Below, one piece after another: positions 1 through 6,085 of a stretch of DNA of 15,144 nucleotides. Source of the stretch: an uncultured Lachnospiraceae bacterium (GTDB lineage: Bacteria > Bacillota > Clostridia > Lachnospirales > Lachnospiraceae); contig CACXEL010000299.1 in the NCBI GenBank assembly GCA_902766655.1, forward strand, positions 1 through 15,144, written 5' to 3'. Under the pieces are notes generated by a model. It was not told where the DNA came from and searched no databases. It saw only the letters and a list, made by a program, of their open reading frames with translations. Made by a program: the position numbers and the translations under genes. Numbering within the stretch: the stretch's first letter is position 1; each line of letters opens with the position of its first letter.

Positions 1-203
1 AGGCTGAAGCGCCGGACCATCAGCGTGTAGCGCTTCTTCAGCTTTTCATAGTCCTCCCGGAGGCGGTCCCGCCCATCCTGGCGTCCGTTCTGCGCAGGCG
101 TTCCCTCTCCGGAAGCATTCTCTCCGCCGGTGCGGTCCGCTTCCTCAGGCCGGCCTTCCCCGGACCCGGTCCACTCCCGGTCTTTCTCAGATGTCTGATT
201 CAA
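1..203 (-). CDS. Start of an unrecognised protein, TTG start, cut by window edge
   Basis: This is an open frame that runs off the left edge, giving 67 codons from a TTG start at 203-201. The start was chosen because AGAGGA (216-211) sits 7 nt upstream and because no in-frame ATG occurs until residue 62; a stop codon lies further upstream in the same frame. The visible N-terminus begins MNQTSEKDREW, continues with a hydrophilic Gly/Glu/Asp-rich, probably disordered stretch to about residue 45, then a charged helical segment (RLREDYEKLKKRYTLMVRR, about 47-65). That pattern, a disordered head followed by a short basic helix, is often seen in front of a membrane segment, but none is visible before the edge. 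It follows a strong terminator (309-273), so it probably belongs to a separate transcription unit, although no convincing promoter was found. No family is recognised. Coding status rests on the open frame, the ribosome site and a plausible amino-acid composition. Confidence 0.5.
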   Translation of the reverse strand, partial: MNQTSEKDREWTGSGEGRPEEADRTGGENASGEGTPAQNGRQDGRDRLREDYEKLKKRYTLMVRRFS

Positions 204-210
204 TATCTTA

Positions 211-216
211 TCCTCT
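211..216 (-). promoter_or_regulatory. Ribosome binding site supporting a TTG start
   Basis: AGAGGA on the minus strand, 7 nt before the TTG at 203-201. It is the only Shine-Dalgarno-like sequence near an in-frame start in this frame, so it decides the start call. Confidence 0.45.
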
Positions 217-272
217 GTATCGCCCTGCCTTCCCCGGATGGGGGCCGCGGCGACCGTTCACTGTCACGATGT

Positions 273-309
273 AAAAAGGACCGGGCGGCTTCGCAGGGCT
301 GCCCGGCCC
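273..309 (-). terminator. Intrinsic terminator closing the operon
   Basis: On the minus strand, GGGCCGGGC (309-301) pairs with GCCCGGTCC (286-278) including one G-U pair. The stem continues, after one mismatch, with two more pairs, around a loop of 8 nt. Five T residues follow (277-273). It starts 73 bp after the stop of the 233-aa membrane protein and precedes the next gene, so it very likely ends the seven-gene operon. The plus strand has no T tract after the stem, so it works in one direction only. The rest of the gap between 204 and 382 shows no other clear element. Confidence 0.85.
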
Positions 310-382
310 TTGTCTACGCGAAGGCTTCGAGCCAGGGCGTCTGCTTGTGCGCTATCTTATAGGCCGCCCCCAGCAGTGTCCT

Positions 383-1084
383 TCATTTGGCCAGCTGGAC
401 GCTGGAAATGTAGGCCTCCCCGTTGGATTTGGCTACCGTGACCTTGATATAGACGTCGAAGACGCCCGCTGTCAGCTTGCATTTCATGGACCTGGTCTTT
501 CCGGGAAGCAGGTCGATCCTGATGGGCTCGACCTTCACCTGCCGTAAGACCTGTGTGAGCGTGGTGGATGTCTCCTCCGCCGCGTCGCCGAGGACACCGC
601 CGGTGGCCTGGTCGATCATCGTGACCACCTTGTCGATATCATCATCGCTCAGAGAAGCCACAGTGATGACGGCCTTGACGGGCGTGCGGTAGGAAGGCGC
701 CAGGCAGTCAGCCAGCTTGTAGAAATCCATCTCGTTGCAGCCTTCCTCAAATCTGGCGGCCACTTTTTTGCAGTCACCGATGGTAGGGCCTATAAAGAGG
801 GAGATGATCGCGCCGCCGATGATGACAACGGCCAGGACCGCCACGATGACGCCGATGACGCCGCCGGCACCGCCTGACTTGCCGCCTCCTCTGCCGCCCT
901 TCCTGCCGCCCTTCTTTCCGCCGGCCTGCTGGCCGCCGAAGGGATCCTCATCCTGGCCGTCCAGGGAGAAGTCCTCCCCGAAGGAATCGTCGCTTCCTCC
1001 CAGGTCGATATCGCCGTCGAAGGAATCGAAATCGAAATTGTCGTCGTTGGCCACTCTGGGCGTTTTTTTCTTTTTGAATGCCAT
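383..1084 (-). CDS. Single-pass membrane protein with acidic Phe/Asp-rich cytoplasmic tail
   Basis: A 233-aa protein starting MAFKKKK. The ATG at 1084 is preferred over an in-frame GTG at 1099 because GGAGGGA (1097-1091) lies 6 nt upstream of it. Visible parts are: a short basic head (4-10); an acidic low-complexity stretch (about 14-50) in which Phe recurs between Asp/Ser/Gly residues; a Gly/Lys/Arg-rich stretch (54-74); one transmembrane segment (about 76-98, mostly Val/Ile/Ala/Gly); and an external domain (about 100-233). The basic stretch beside the membrane predicts the N-terminus inside. The external part has an alpha start with Cys103, Cys115 and Cys127 and a beta-rich end; in outline it resembles small NTF2-like/DUF4878-type domains of Gram-positive surface proteins, but this is a weak guess. 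It is the last gene of the operon, 17 bp after the 817-aa gene, and is followed by an intrinsic terminator. The acidic tail could dock onto the cytoplasmic tubulin-like protein or GTPase (inference). Confidence 0.88.
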   Translation of the reverse strand: MAFKKKKTPRVANDDNFDFDSFDGDIDLGGSDDSFGEDFSLDGQDEDPFGGQQAGGKKGGRKGGRGGGKSGGAGGVIGVIVAVLAVVIIGGAIISLFIGPTIGDCKKVAARFEEGCNEMDFYKLADCLAPSYRTPVKAVITVASLSDDDIDKVVTMIDQATGGVLGDAAEETSTTLTQVLRQVKVEPIRIDLLPGKTRSMKCKLTAGVFDVYIKVTVAKSNGEAYISSVQLAK

Positions 1085-1090
1085 AACTGC

Positions 1091-1097
1091 TCCCTCC
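1091..1097 (-). promoter_or_regulatory. Ribosome binding site of the 233-aa membrane protein
   Basis: GGAGGGA on the minus strand, 6 nt before the ATG at 1084. It overlaps the in-frame GTG at 1099-1097 and so argues against that earlier start. Confidence 0.7.
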
Positions 1098-1101
1098 ACA
1101 C

Positions 1102-3555
1102 TTATTCGTGATAGTTCAAGCCGGTATTGGCGTTTCCGCCAGCATCGGCACCGCTGATTTCCGTTGTCCCCTCCGTCCTGGGCATCCAGGTGTAGGCGTA
1201 AGCGCTGTTCTGGTCCTCAGGCTCGCGGTCCACAAGCCAGCCGATCCAGGTCTTGCCCTGAGAGTCGCTGACCGAGAAGCTGGTACTGTCGTTCTCGCCG
1301 TTCGCGTAGGCCAGGTGGAGATAGTAGACCTCATCGGGATTATCGAACCAGGCGGCTGCGATGCCCTTGCCGGCATCCAGGTCCGCCGCCGCCTGCCACT
1401 GGTAGACGGGGGAGCCATCCTCCAGGAATCCGGTCTCGTGGTCCTTCTCCATTGTGCTCAGGTAAAGACCTACATAGGGCTTGGCCGGGTCTTCGGAAAG
1501 CCCTGTCCCGTTGGCGTCATCGGCGAACTTGATGTGAAAGTAGACCGTGGTATTGTCTTCATACCATTTGTTGTCATCGAAATTCGCATCGGCGAGACCC
1601 TTATCGGGATCAGCGCCCTGGACGGCGACCAGGTCGGTGGCCACGCTGCCGGTCACCGCCGTCGGAGCCGCTTCCGTGGTCTCATCCCCGGAAGTCTCTT
1701 CCGTCGTCTCTGCGGGCGTTACGGGCTCTCCCCCGTTCCCGCCGTCAGGATTCTCCGGCTCCTCCGTGACCTTGGGCGCTTCGGTCGGCTCCGGTGCCGT
1801 CGTGGGCGCCGCCGCCTCGGTCACTTCCGCCGCTTCCGTGGGCGCCGCCTCGGTGGGCTCGGCCGCTTCCGTAGGTGCTGCCGCCTCCGTCACGGCCGGT
1901 GCTGTCGGAGCTGTGGGCTGCCCGGCAGGCTTCTTGGTCACCCAGAGCACCGCAAAGAGGATTGCGGCTGCGCCGAGCACGCCGGCCACGATTCCCAGGA
2001 TCGTCCTGGTCTTCTCCGCGGCGGCCTTGCCCTCCCGCGCACTCTTCAGGGCCTTCGCCAGTTTTTCATTTTCCTCGGCCGCATCGCCGTCGGAATTCCT
2101 GTTCAGGAGGGCCTGGAGCTTGTTGCGGTCGTCCTCGATGGTCTGCATTTCCTTCCGCAGCTTCTGGTTGGCTGCCTTGAGCTCCCGCCCGGTCTCCTCA
2201 GCCGCCTCGGCTCTCTCCGTGGTCTGCTTAAGCTCGGCGGCATGCCTTGTGGTCAGCTCAGTCTGCAGGGCGCTGAGCGCTGCCTGCTTCTCGCCTTCGG
2301 CCTTCTCCAGGGCTGCCCGGTTCCGCTTCTCCATGGTCTGCCGGAGGCCCCAGATGGCTTCCAGCTGCTTCTTCTGGCCGAGCTCGCCGGCCAGGAAGTT
2401 CAGCAGACCGTCGCGTCCCTGATACTTGGGATCCGTCACGATGGCCACCGTCTGGTTGGCCAGGTCGCTGGACGGATAGATCCGGGTATAGAGGGCGGCG
2501 ATGGCTTCCTTGCGGTAATCCTCCGTCTTCATGAGGTCCGCCTGGAGCTCGTAAGCCTTCTGCAGGCTCTCCACACTGTCGAAGCTGTCGCGGTTCCACC
2601 AGAAATCACTGCCGGAGGCAAGACTTTCGAGGAAGCTCCCGTAATACTTGAAGGAAGAGGAGGAAAGCTCCTTGGAATCCAGGTAGACCTTCTCCGCGTC
2701 GTCGAGCTCCGAGGCCCGCTTGGCGTTCATGGTCCCGGCCAGCTGGCGGATCATGGCCAGTCTGGATGCGTCGTAGCTGTACCCGCCTTCATTGTCCAGG
2801 TCGAAAATGACGACCGGGAAGGCGTAGCGCTCCTTCTCGATGACCTCCGCCTTGTCCATGGTCAGGACGTAGATGGGAATGCCGCTCTTTTCGATCTGCT
2901 GGAGGTCGGCGGCGGCGACGTTGGTCTCAAAGCCCGTCTGGAGCTTGAGGCGCAGCGGCAGCAGGGCGTAGACCTGCTGGAGCAGGGCCATGGACCGGCT
3001 CTCGGCCCGCTTCATGCGGATGACGAACCGGGTCTTGGGGTCATTTTCCAGGGCCTGCCAGATCTTCTCGACCACATGGCAGACGGTGTTCATCATCTCC
3101 GGCCTCACGGTGCAGCTCACTGCGGCGCCTCTGTCGCCCATGGCCGCGACCAGCTCGCGGTCCGTCAGGGAGACAGTCTCCTCCCCTGTCAGATAGCTGG
3201 TTCCGAAAATGAGATCATTGAAGCCGGCCCCCGCCAGCTCCTTCTCCTCGCACATGAGAAGCTCTACGTAACGGGCATCGCGCGTGATCCTGGGCGTCAG
3301 CCCCTTGACGCCGAAGACCGGCATCTGGTAGTTGAGGCCGCGCATCATGGAGGCGTAGTCCCTGTAGCGGAAGTCCATAAAGAAGTTGGACCTTCTGGCC
3401 GACCCGTTCTGGAAGATGACGGCGATGTCGTTGGTCAGATCGGTGGACCGGGTGACGCGCATCCGGCCCAGGTAGTTGCCGAGCTCACTGTTCTCACGCG
3501 TCTTCTGGACCTGGGAAAGGTCGGTAAAGGTCAAGATTCCTGCCTGATTGCTCAT
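1102..3555 (-). CDS. Single-pass membrane protein: GAP1-like cytoplasmic domain, coiled coil, external domain
   Basis: An 817-aa protein starting MSNQAGILTF. The ATG at 3555 is used because AAAGGAG (3570-3564) lies 8 nt upstream; an in-frame TTG at 3576 overlaps the previous stop and has no such site. Visible layout: a globular cytoplasmic part (1-395); a long Lys/Glu/Ala/Gln-rich coiled coil (about 396-516); one transmembrane segment (about 518-539) followed by Lys-Lys; a Pro/Thr/Glu/Ala-rich linker with TEAA repeats (about 541-640); and an external beta-rich domain (about 641-805) rich in Trp, Tyr and Asp. No signal peptide is present, so the N-terminus is inside. The segment around 175-215, with a Leu-Leu-Pro followed by a Leu-x-Thr-Gly-Phe-x-Thr pattern, recalls the middle domain of GTPase-associated protein 1 (GAP1) families known beside double-GTPase genes. 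That match is from memory and tentative, but the neighbouring upstream gene is a GTPase, 17 bp away. It probably links the cytoplasmic machinery to the cell surface. Confidence 0.9.
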   Translation of the reverse strand: MSNQAGILTFTDLSQVQKTRENSELGNYLGRMRVTRSTDLTNDIAVIFQNGSARRSNFFMDFRYRDYASMMRGLNYQMPVFGVKGLTPRITRDARYVELLMCEEKELAGAGFNDLIFGTSYLTGEETVSLTDRELVAAMGDRGAAVSCTVRPEMMNTVCHVVEKIWQALENDPKTRFVIRMKRAESRSMALLQQVYALLPLRLKLQTGFETNVAAADLQQIEKSGIPIYVLTMDKAEVIEKERYAFPVVIFDLDNEGGYSYDASRLAMIRQLAGTMNAKRASELDDAEKVYLDSKELSSSSFKYYGSFLESLASGSDFWWNRDSFDSVESLQKAYELQADLMKTEDYRKEAIAALYTRIYPSSDLANQTVAIVTDPKYQGRDGLLNFLAGELGQKKQLEAIWGLRQTMEKRNRAALEKAEGEKQAALSALQTELTTRHAAELKQTTERAEAAEETGRELKAANQKLRKEMQTIEDDRNKLQALLNRNSDGDAAEENEKLAKALKSAREGKAAAEKTRTILGIVAGVLGAAAILFAVLWVTKKPAGQPTAPTAPAVTEAAAPTEAAEPTEAAPTEAAEVTEAAAPTTAPEPTEAPKVTEEPENPDGGNGGEPVTPAETTEETSGDETTEAAPTAVTGSVATDLVAVQGADPDKGLADANFDDNKWYEDNTTVYFHIKFADDANGTGLSEDPAKPYVGLYLSTMEKDHETGFLEDGSPVYQWQAAADLDAGKGIAAAWFDNPDEVYYLHLAYANGENDSTSFSVSDSQGKTWIGWLVDREPEDQNSAYAYTWMPRTEGTTEISGADAGGNANTGLNYHE
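1780..1890 (-). repeat. Degenerate tandem repeat encoding the TEAA linker
   Basis: Inside the 817-aa gene, residues about 556-592 are built of loosely repeated Thr-Glu-Ala-Ala / Pro-Thr-Glu-Ala units, with matching near-repeats of 12-15 nt in the DNA (variants of GCCGCCTCGGT on the plus strand). The linker directly follows the membrane segment and is of the extended wall-spanning type common in Gram-positive surface proteins. The repeat number may vary between strains. Confidence 0.7.
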
Positions 3556-3563
3556 AGTCCACT

Positions 3564-3570
3564 CTCCTTT
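3564..3570 (-). promoter_or_regulatory. Ribosome binding site of the 817-aa gene
   Basis: AAAGGAG on the minus strand, 8 nt before the ATG at 3555 and within 10 nt of the GTPase stop (3575-3573). It fixes the start and indicates tight coupling to the GTPase gene. Confidence 0.8.
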
Positions 3571-3572
3571 GG

Positions 3573-5501
3573 TCAAATCTTAGCTTTGTTCGACTCGACG
3601 ATCGAATCGATGAGCTCCATGCGGGCGTCGTCCTCTCTCTGGAGGAACCTCCTCCTGACCGGGTCGTTCAATGCCCTTGCCAGCTGCCCGTCCAGGTCAG
3701 ACTGGTTGAGGAAGAGGGAGGTGACGCAGGCGAGGCGCTTGCGGATATCTGCCATGTTGCCGTTGAAGGTGTTCTTCGCGCGGCCCTGGTTGTCCATGGA
3801 GTAAGTCTCCCTGTAGGAGGGGATGGCAGGCATCAGGTAGCCCTTGGGGGCGTCGACGCCGGTCAGGCCGGAGACCTTGAGGATCCAGTTCCAGAGGTCC
3901 CTCAGGCGGATGCGCTCAAAGGGCATTTCCTCCCCATTCTCCGTGTAGGGAACGATCTCATCGATATTGCCGGTGTAGAGGGTACCCTTGCGGCCCAGCG
4001 CCGAGCAGGACATCATGGAAATGTAGGTCTTGCCGCTCATCTGGTTGTAGAGGGTGCAGGCCCGCTTGATGGGCTCCCGGATGTTGACGGACTTGAAGGA
4101 GTCGTAGGTCATGCCCAGGTTCTCGAGCGGGGAGGCGAACTGATAGCTCTTGGTGGTCCTGATCTTGTAGACCGGATTGTCCTCCGCCTTGACAAAGTTG
4201 GGCCTGGTGACCATGTCCGTCTTGGTCAGGACGATGCAGAGGGGCGGGATCCGCCGGCCCTTGGCCACATTGTCCTTGTAGATCTCGTCGTACATGGTGA
4301 AGGTGATATCGAGCGGGGCCTCGGGCGGCATCTTCTTGACGGTCACGCCGTCCGCGTTGCCGTAGCCGGACTGGTCGATGCAGGTGCACATGATGTACAT
4401 GTCGCAGGCCTTGACCAGGGGGAACTCGTGGAAGGCCCGGATGTTGACGGCCTTATTGTTGATATCATAGCAGAGCTCACCCGCGATGTCCGCGAAGGTG
4501 ACCAGCTTCTGGATCCGGTTATCCGGGGAGCTCAGGAAGAGCGTCGCGTTGAAGGTACCGCCGGTGCCCAGGATAGGGGTCTTGCCGACGGCCCAGCCGT
4601 TGTCGTAGAGCTCGAAGTTGTCCTGCATGATCCGGTAGCGGCTGTCACACAGGAGCTGGCCCGGGTAGGCCACGCCCAGCTCTTCGAAGGAATTCTGGAG
4701 CTCACGGACCAGGGCGACGACCAGGGAGGTCTTGCCGGCACTCTGGACGCCCAGAAGACCAATCAGCTCGTGGGGGCACTTGCCTGCATTTTTCAGGACG
4801 GGCTTGCCGCACTTGGGGCAGTAGCCGCGGATCTCCGTCGGGGCGGCCGGCGTCATCATGATCGCCGCGTTCTTGTCCCTGGTATAGCGGATGGTGTAGA
4901 GCTTGTCCGATTTGCCGTTCTCGAAGAATTCGGGCTCGACGTAGACGTAGGCGATATAGTTCTCCATGCTGCTCCGGATGTTCCGGATGGTCTGCTGCTG
5001 GGCCTCGGACAGGTTGCCGGCCTCCTCCCACTTGCGGATGAAGTTCTCGGCGTCCTCGGAGAGCGGGAAGGCCGTGTCCAGACGGGCCTTGAAGGCGTTG
5101 ATCTCCTGGTCCTCGACTTCGGCGTTCTCACTGGTCCTGTAGACCTCGCGGAGGATATCCTTGAGCTCGTCGTGGCGGCTCTCCTCCATCATCTCCGTCA
5201 TGAGGGTGGCTCGATTCTCCTTCTCACCCACGTTGGCGCCCATGATCTTCAGGAAGTCGCGCAGCGTGATGCAGAGCCTGACCCTCTCGCCGTGGACAAG
5301 CTTGACCTTGCTCTTCACGGCCAGCTCCTTGAGCTTGGCGACGTCGATGAGCATGGCTTCATTTTTCGAGAAGACGCTGGCGCCTCCTTCACCTTCGGCG
5401 GCTTCCTTGCTCCGGACGCCTATGATCTCGCCCAGGTCGAAGCGGATCTCCTCGCCCTTGAATTTGTTGCCGCAGTCCATGCAATAGTATTCGTAAATCA
5501 T
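3573..5501 (-). CDS. Zinc-ribbon TRAFAC-type GTPase
   Basis: A 642-aa cytoplasmic protein starting MIYEYYCMDCG. The ATG at 5501 lies 19 bp after the previous stop, with GAGAGGGG (5520-5513) upstream; an earlier in-frame start would overlap the preceding gene by some 68 bp. The N-terminus has a CxxC (Cys7, Cys10). A second CxxC (Cys228, Cys231) and a CPH (Cys242) stand just before the GTPase domain; the two pairs are separated by about 220 residues. GTPase motifs are complete: P-loop GVQSAGKT (251-258), G3 DIAG (338-341), G4 TKTD (426-429) and a G5-like SCSAL (498-502). There is no membrane segment. A zinc ribbon directly before a P-loop is typical of the double-GTPase (DO-GTPase) families of bacterial NTP-dependent systems, and a distinct GTPase is a known partner of one divergent FtsZ-like family. 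GTP binding is well supported by motifs; its role as the switch controlling the tubulin-like polymer or the GAP1-like neighbour is inferred. Confidence 0.92.
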   Translation of the reverse strand: MIYEYYCMDCGNKFKGEEIRFDLGEIIGVRSKEAAEGEGGASVFSKNEAMLIDVAKLKELAVKSKVKLVHGERVRLCITLRDFLKIMGANVGEKENRATLMTEMMEESRHDELKDILREVYRTSENAEVEDQEINAFKARLDTAFPLSEDAENFIRKWEEAGNLSEAQQQTIRNIRSSMENYIAYVYVEPEFFENGKSDKLYTIRYTRDKNAAIMMTPAAPTEIRGYCPKCGKPVLKNAGKCPHELIGLLGVQSAGKTSLVVALVRELQNSFEELGVAYPGQLLCDSRYRIMQDNFELYDNGWAVGKTPILGTGGTFNATLFLSSPDNRIQKLVTFADIAGELCYDINNKAVNIRAFHEFPLVKACDMYIMCTCIDQSGYGNADGVTVKKMPPEAPLDITFTMYDEIYKDNVAKGRRIPPLCIVLTKTDMVTRPNFVKAEDNPVYKIRTTKSYQFASPLENLGMTYDSFKSVNIREPIKRACTLYNQMSGKTYISMMSCSALGRKGTLYTGNIDEIVPYTENGEEMPFERIRLRDLWNWILKVSGLTGVDAPKGYLMPAIPSYRETYSMDNQGRAKNTFNGNMADIRKRLACVTSLFLNQSDLDGQLARALNDPVRRRFLQREDDARMELIDSIVESNKAKI

Positions 5502-5520
5502 TTTCCGGCAATCCCCTCTC

Positions 5521-6069
5521 TTATTCTGAAATGACGTATTTCTGCCTGAGCAGGTCGGAAAAGACCAGCCGGTAATCCTCTGGCGCATCCCCGTCGGGCG
5601 CGTGGAAGACGTACTGGTCTTCGCCGGAGCCGTCCTTCCCGATGACGTCGGTGATGAACGGGAACTTGTTCTTACGTGTGTCCATCAGCGACACATAGGT
5701 CCTGTGGATGGGTTCCGGTGCGCTGTTCCAGGTGATGGTGATGAGGAAGGCGTCCGGTCCGTATTTTCTCTTCTTTTCAATGTTGTAGGCAAGGGAGCCC
5801 TTCCTCTTGTTCTTCGAATAGAAGAAGCGGCTGGTCTCCACCACCTTGCCGCCGACGCGCTCCTCCAGATAGACGAAGCTCTCGGGCTTTCTGATCTCCT
5901 GCTCGAAGCCGTTCTTCAGGTCCCAGTAGGCGACACCTGAAAGGCCGGGGACCACGTTGGGATCGTCCTTCAAGGTGAACAGGCCGTAAAATGCCTCCCG
6001 GCCCTCTTCCTCCGGGGGCATCAGCTTGAAGCCCTTGTCCGTAACATGGATCCTGCTTATTAAATCCAT
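5521..6069 (-). CDS. Unrecognised 182-aa soluble protein
   Basis: A 182-aa protein starting MDLISRIHVTDKG, with AAGGAGA (6081-6075) 5 nt before the ATG. It begins 16 bp after the stop of the 490-aa gene and ends 19 bp before the GTPase start, so it is clearly co-transcribed. No signal peptide, membrane segment or cysteine motif is present. It is beta-strand-rich, with many aromatic residues and charged turns; a Lys/Arg-rich stretch (SKNKRKG, about 105-111) and a Lys-Lys-Arg-Lys run (about 119-122) stand in the middle. The repeated F/Y-x-hydrophobic pattern suggests a compact beta-barrel or sandwich. It matches no family that I recognise. Because it is encoded immediately before the zinc-ribbon GTPase, it may be a GTPase effector or adaptor; this is inference from position only. 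Confidence 0.85.
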   Translation of the reverse strand: MDLISRIHVTDKGFKLMPPEEEGREAFYGLFTLKDDPNVVPGLSGVAYWDLKNGFEQEIRKPESFVYLEERVGGKVVETSRFFYSKNKRKGSLAYNIEKKRKYGPDAFLITITWNSAPEPIHRTYVSLMDTRKNKFPFITDVIGKDGSGEDQYVFHAPDGDAPEDYRLVFSDLLRQKYVISE

Positions 6070-6085
6070 CCCAGTCTCCTTCCTG

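Noticed and set aside
238..547. Small plus-strand frames over the terminator and the end of the 233-aa gene
   Set aside because: They cross an intrinsic terminator and overlap a supported gene; Arg/Pro/Cys-rich composition is typical of GC-rich shadow frames.
1108..3804. Plus-strand open frame of 898 codons opposite the 817-aa gene
   Set aside because: It is the codon-aligned antisense of a gene with a clear domain layout, and it runs across the junction with the GTPase gene, which a real gene would not be expected to do. No ribosome site or family motif was seen.
4428..5534. Plus-strand open frame of 368 codons opposite the GTPase
   Set aside because: It is the codon-aligned antisense of a gene with complete GTPase motifs.
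5502..5588. Earlier in-frame start for the GTPase
   Set aside because: It would overlap the end of the 182-aa gene and add a non-conserved-looking head before the CxxC; the ATG at 5501 follows the stop with a purine-rich site.
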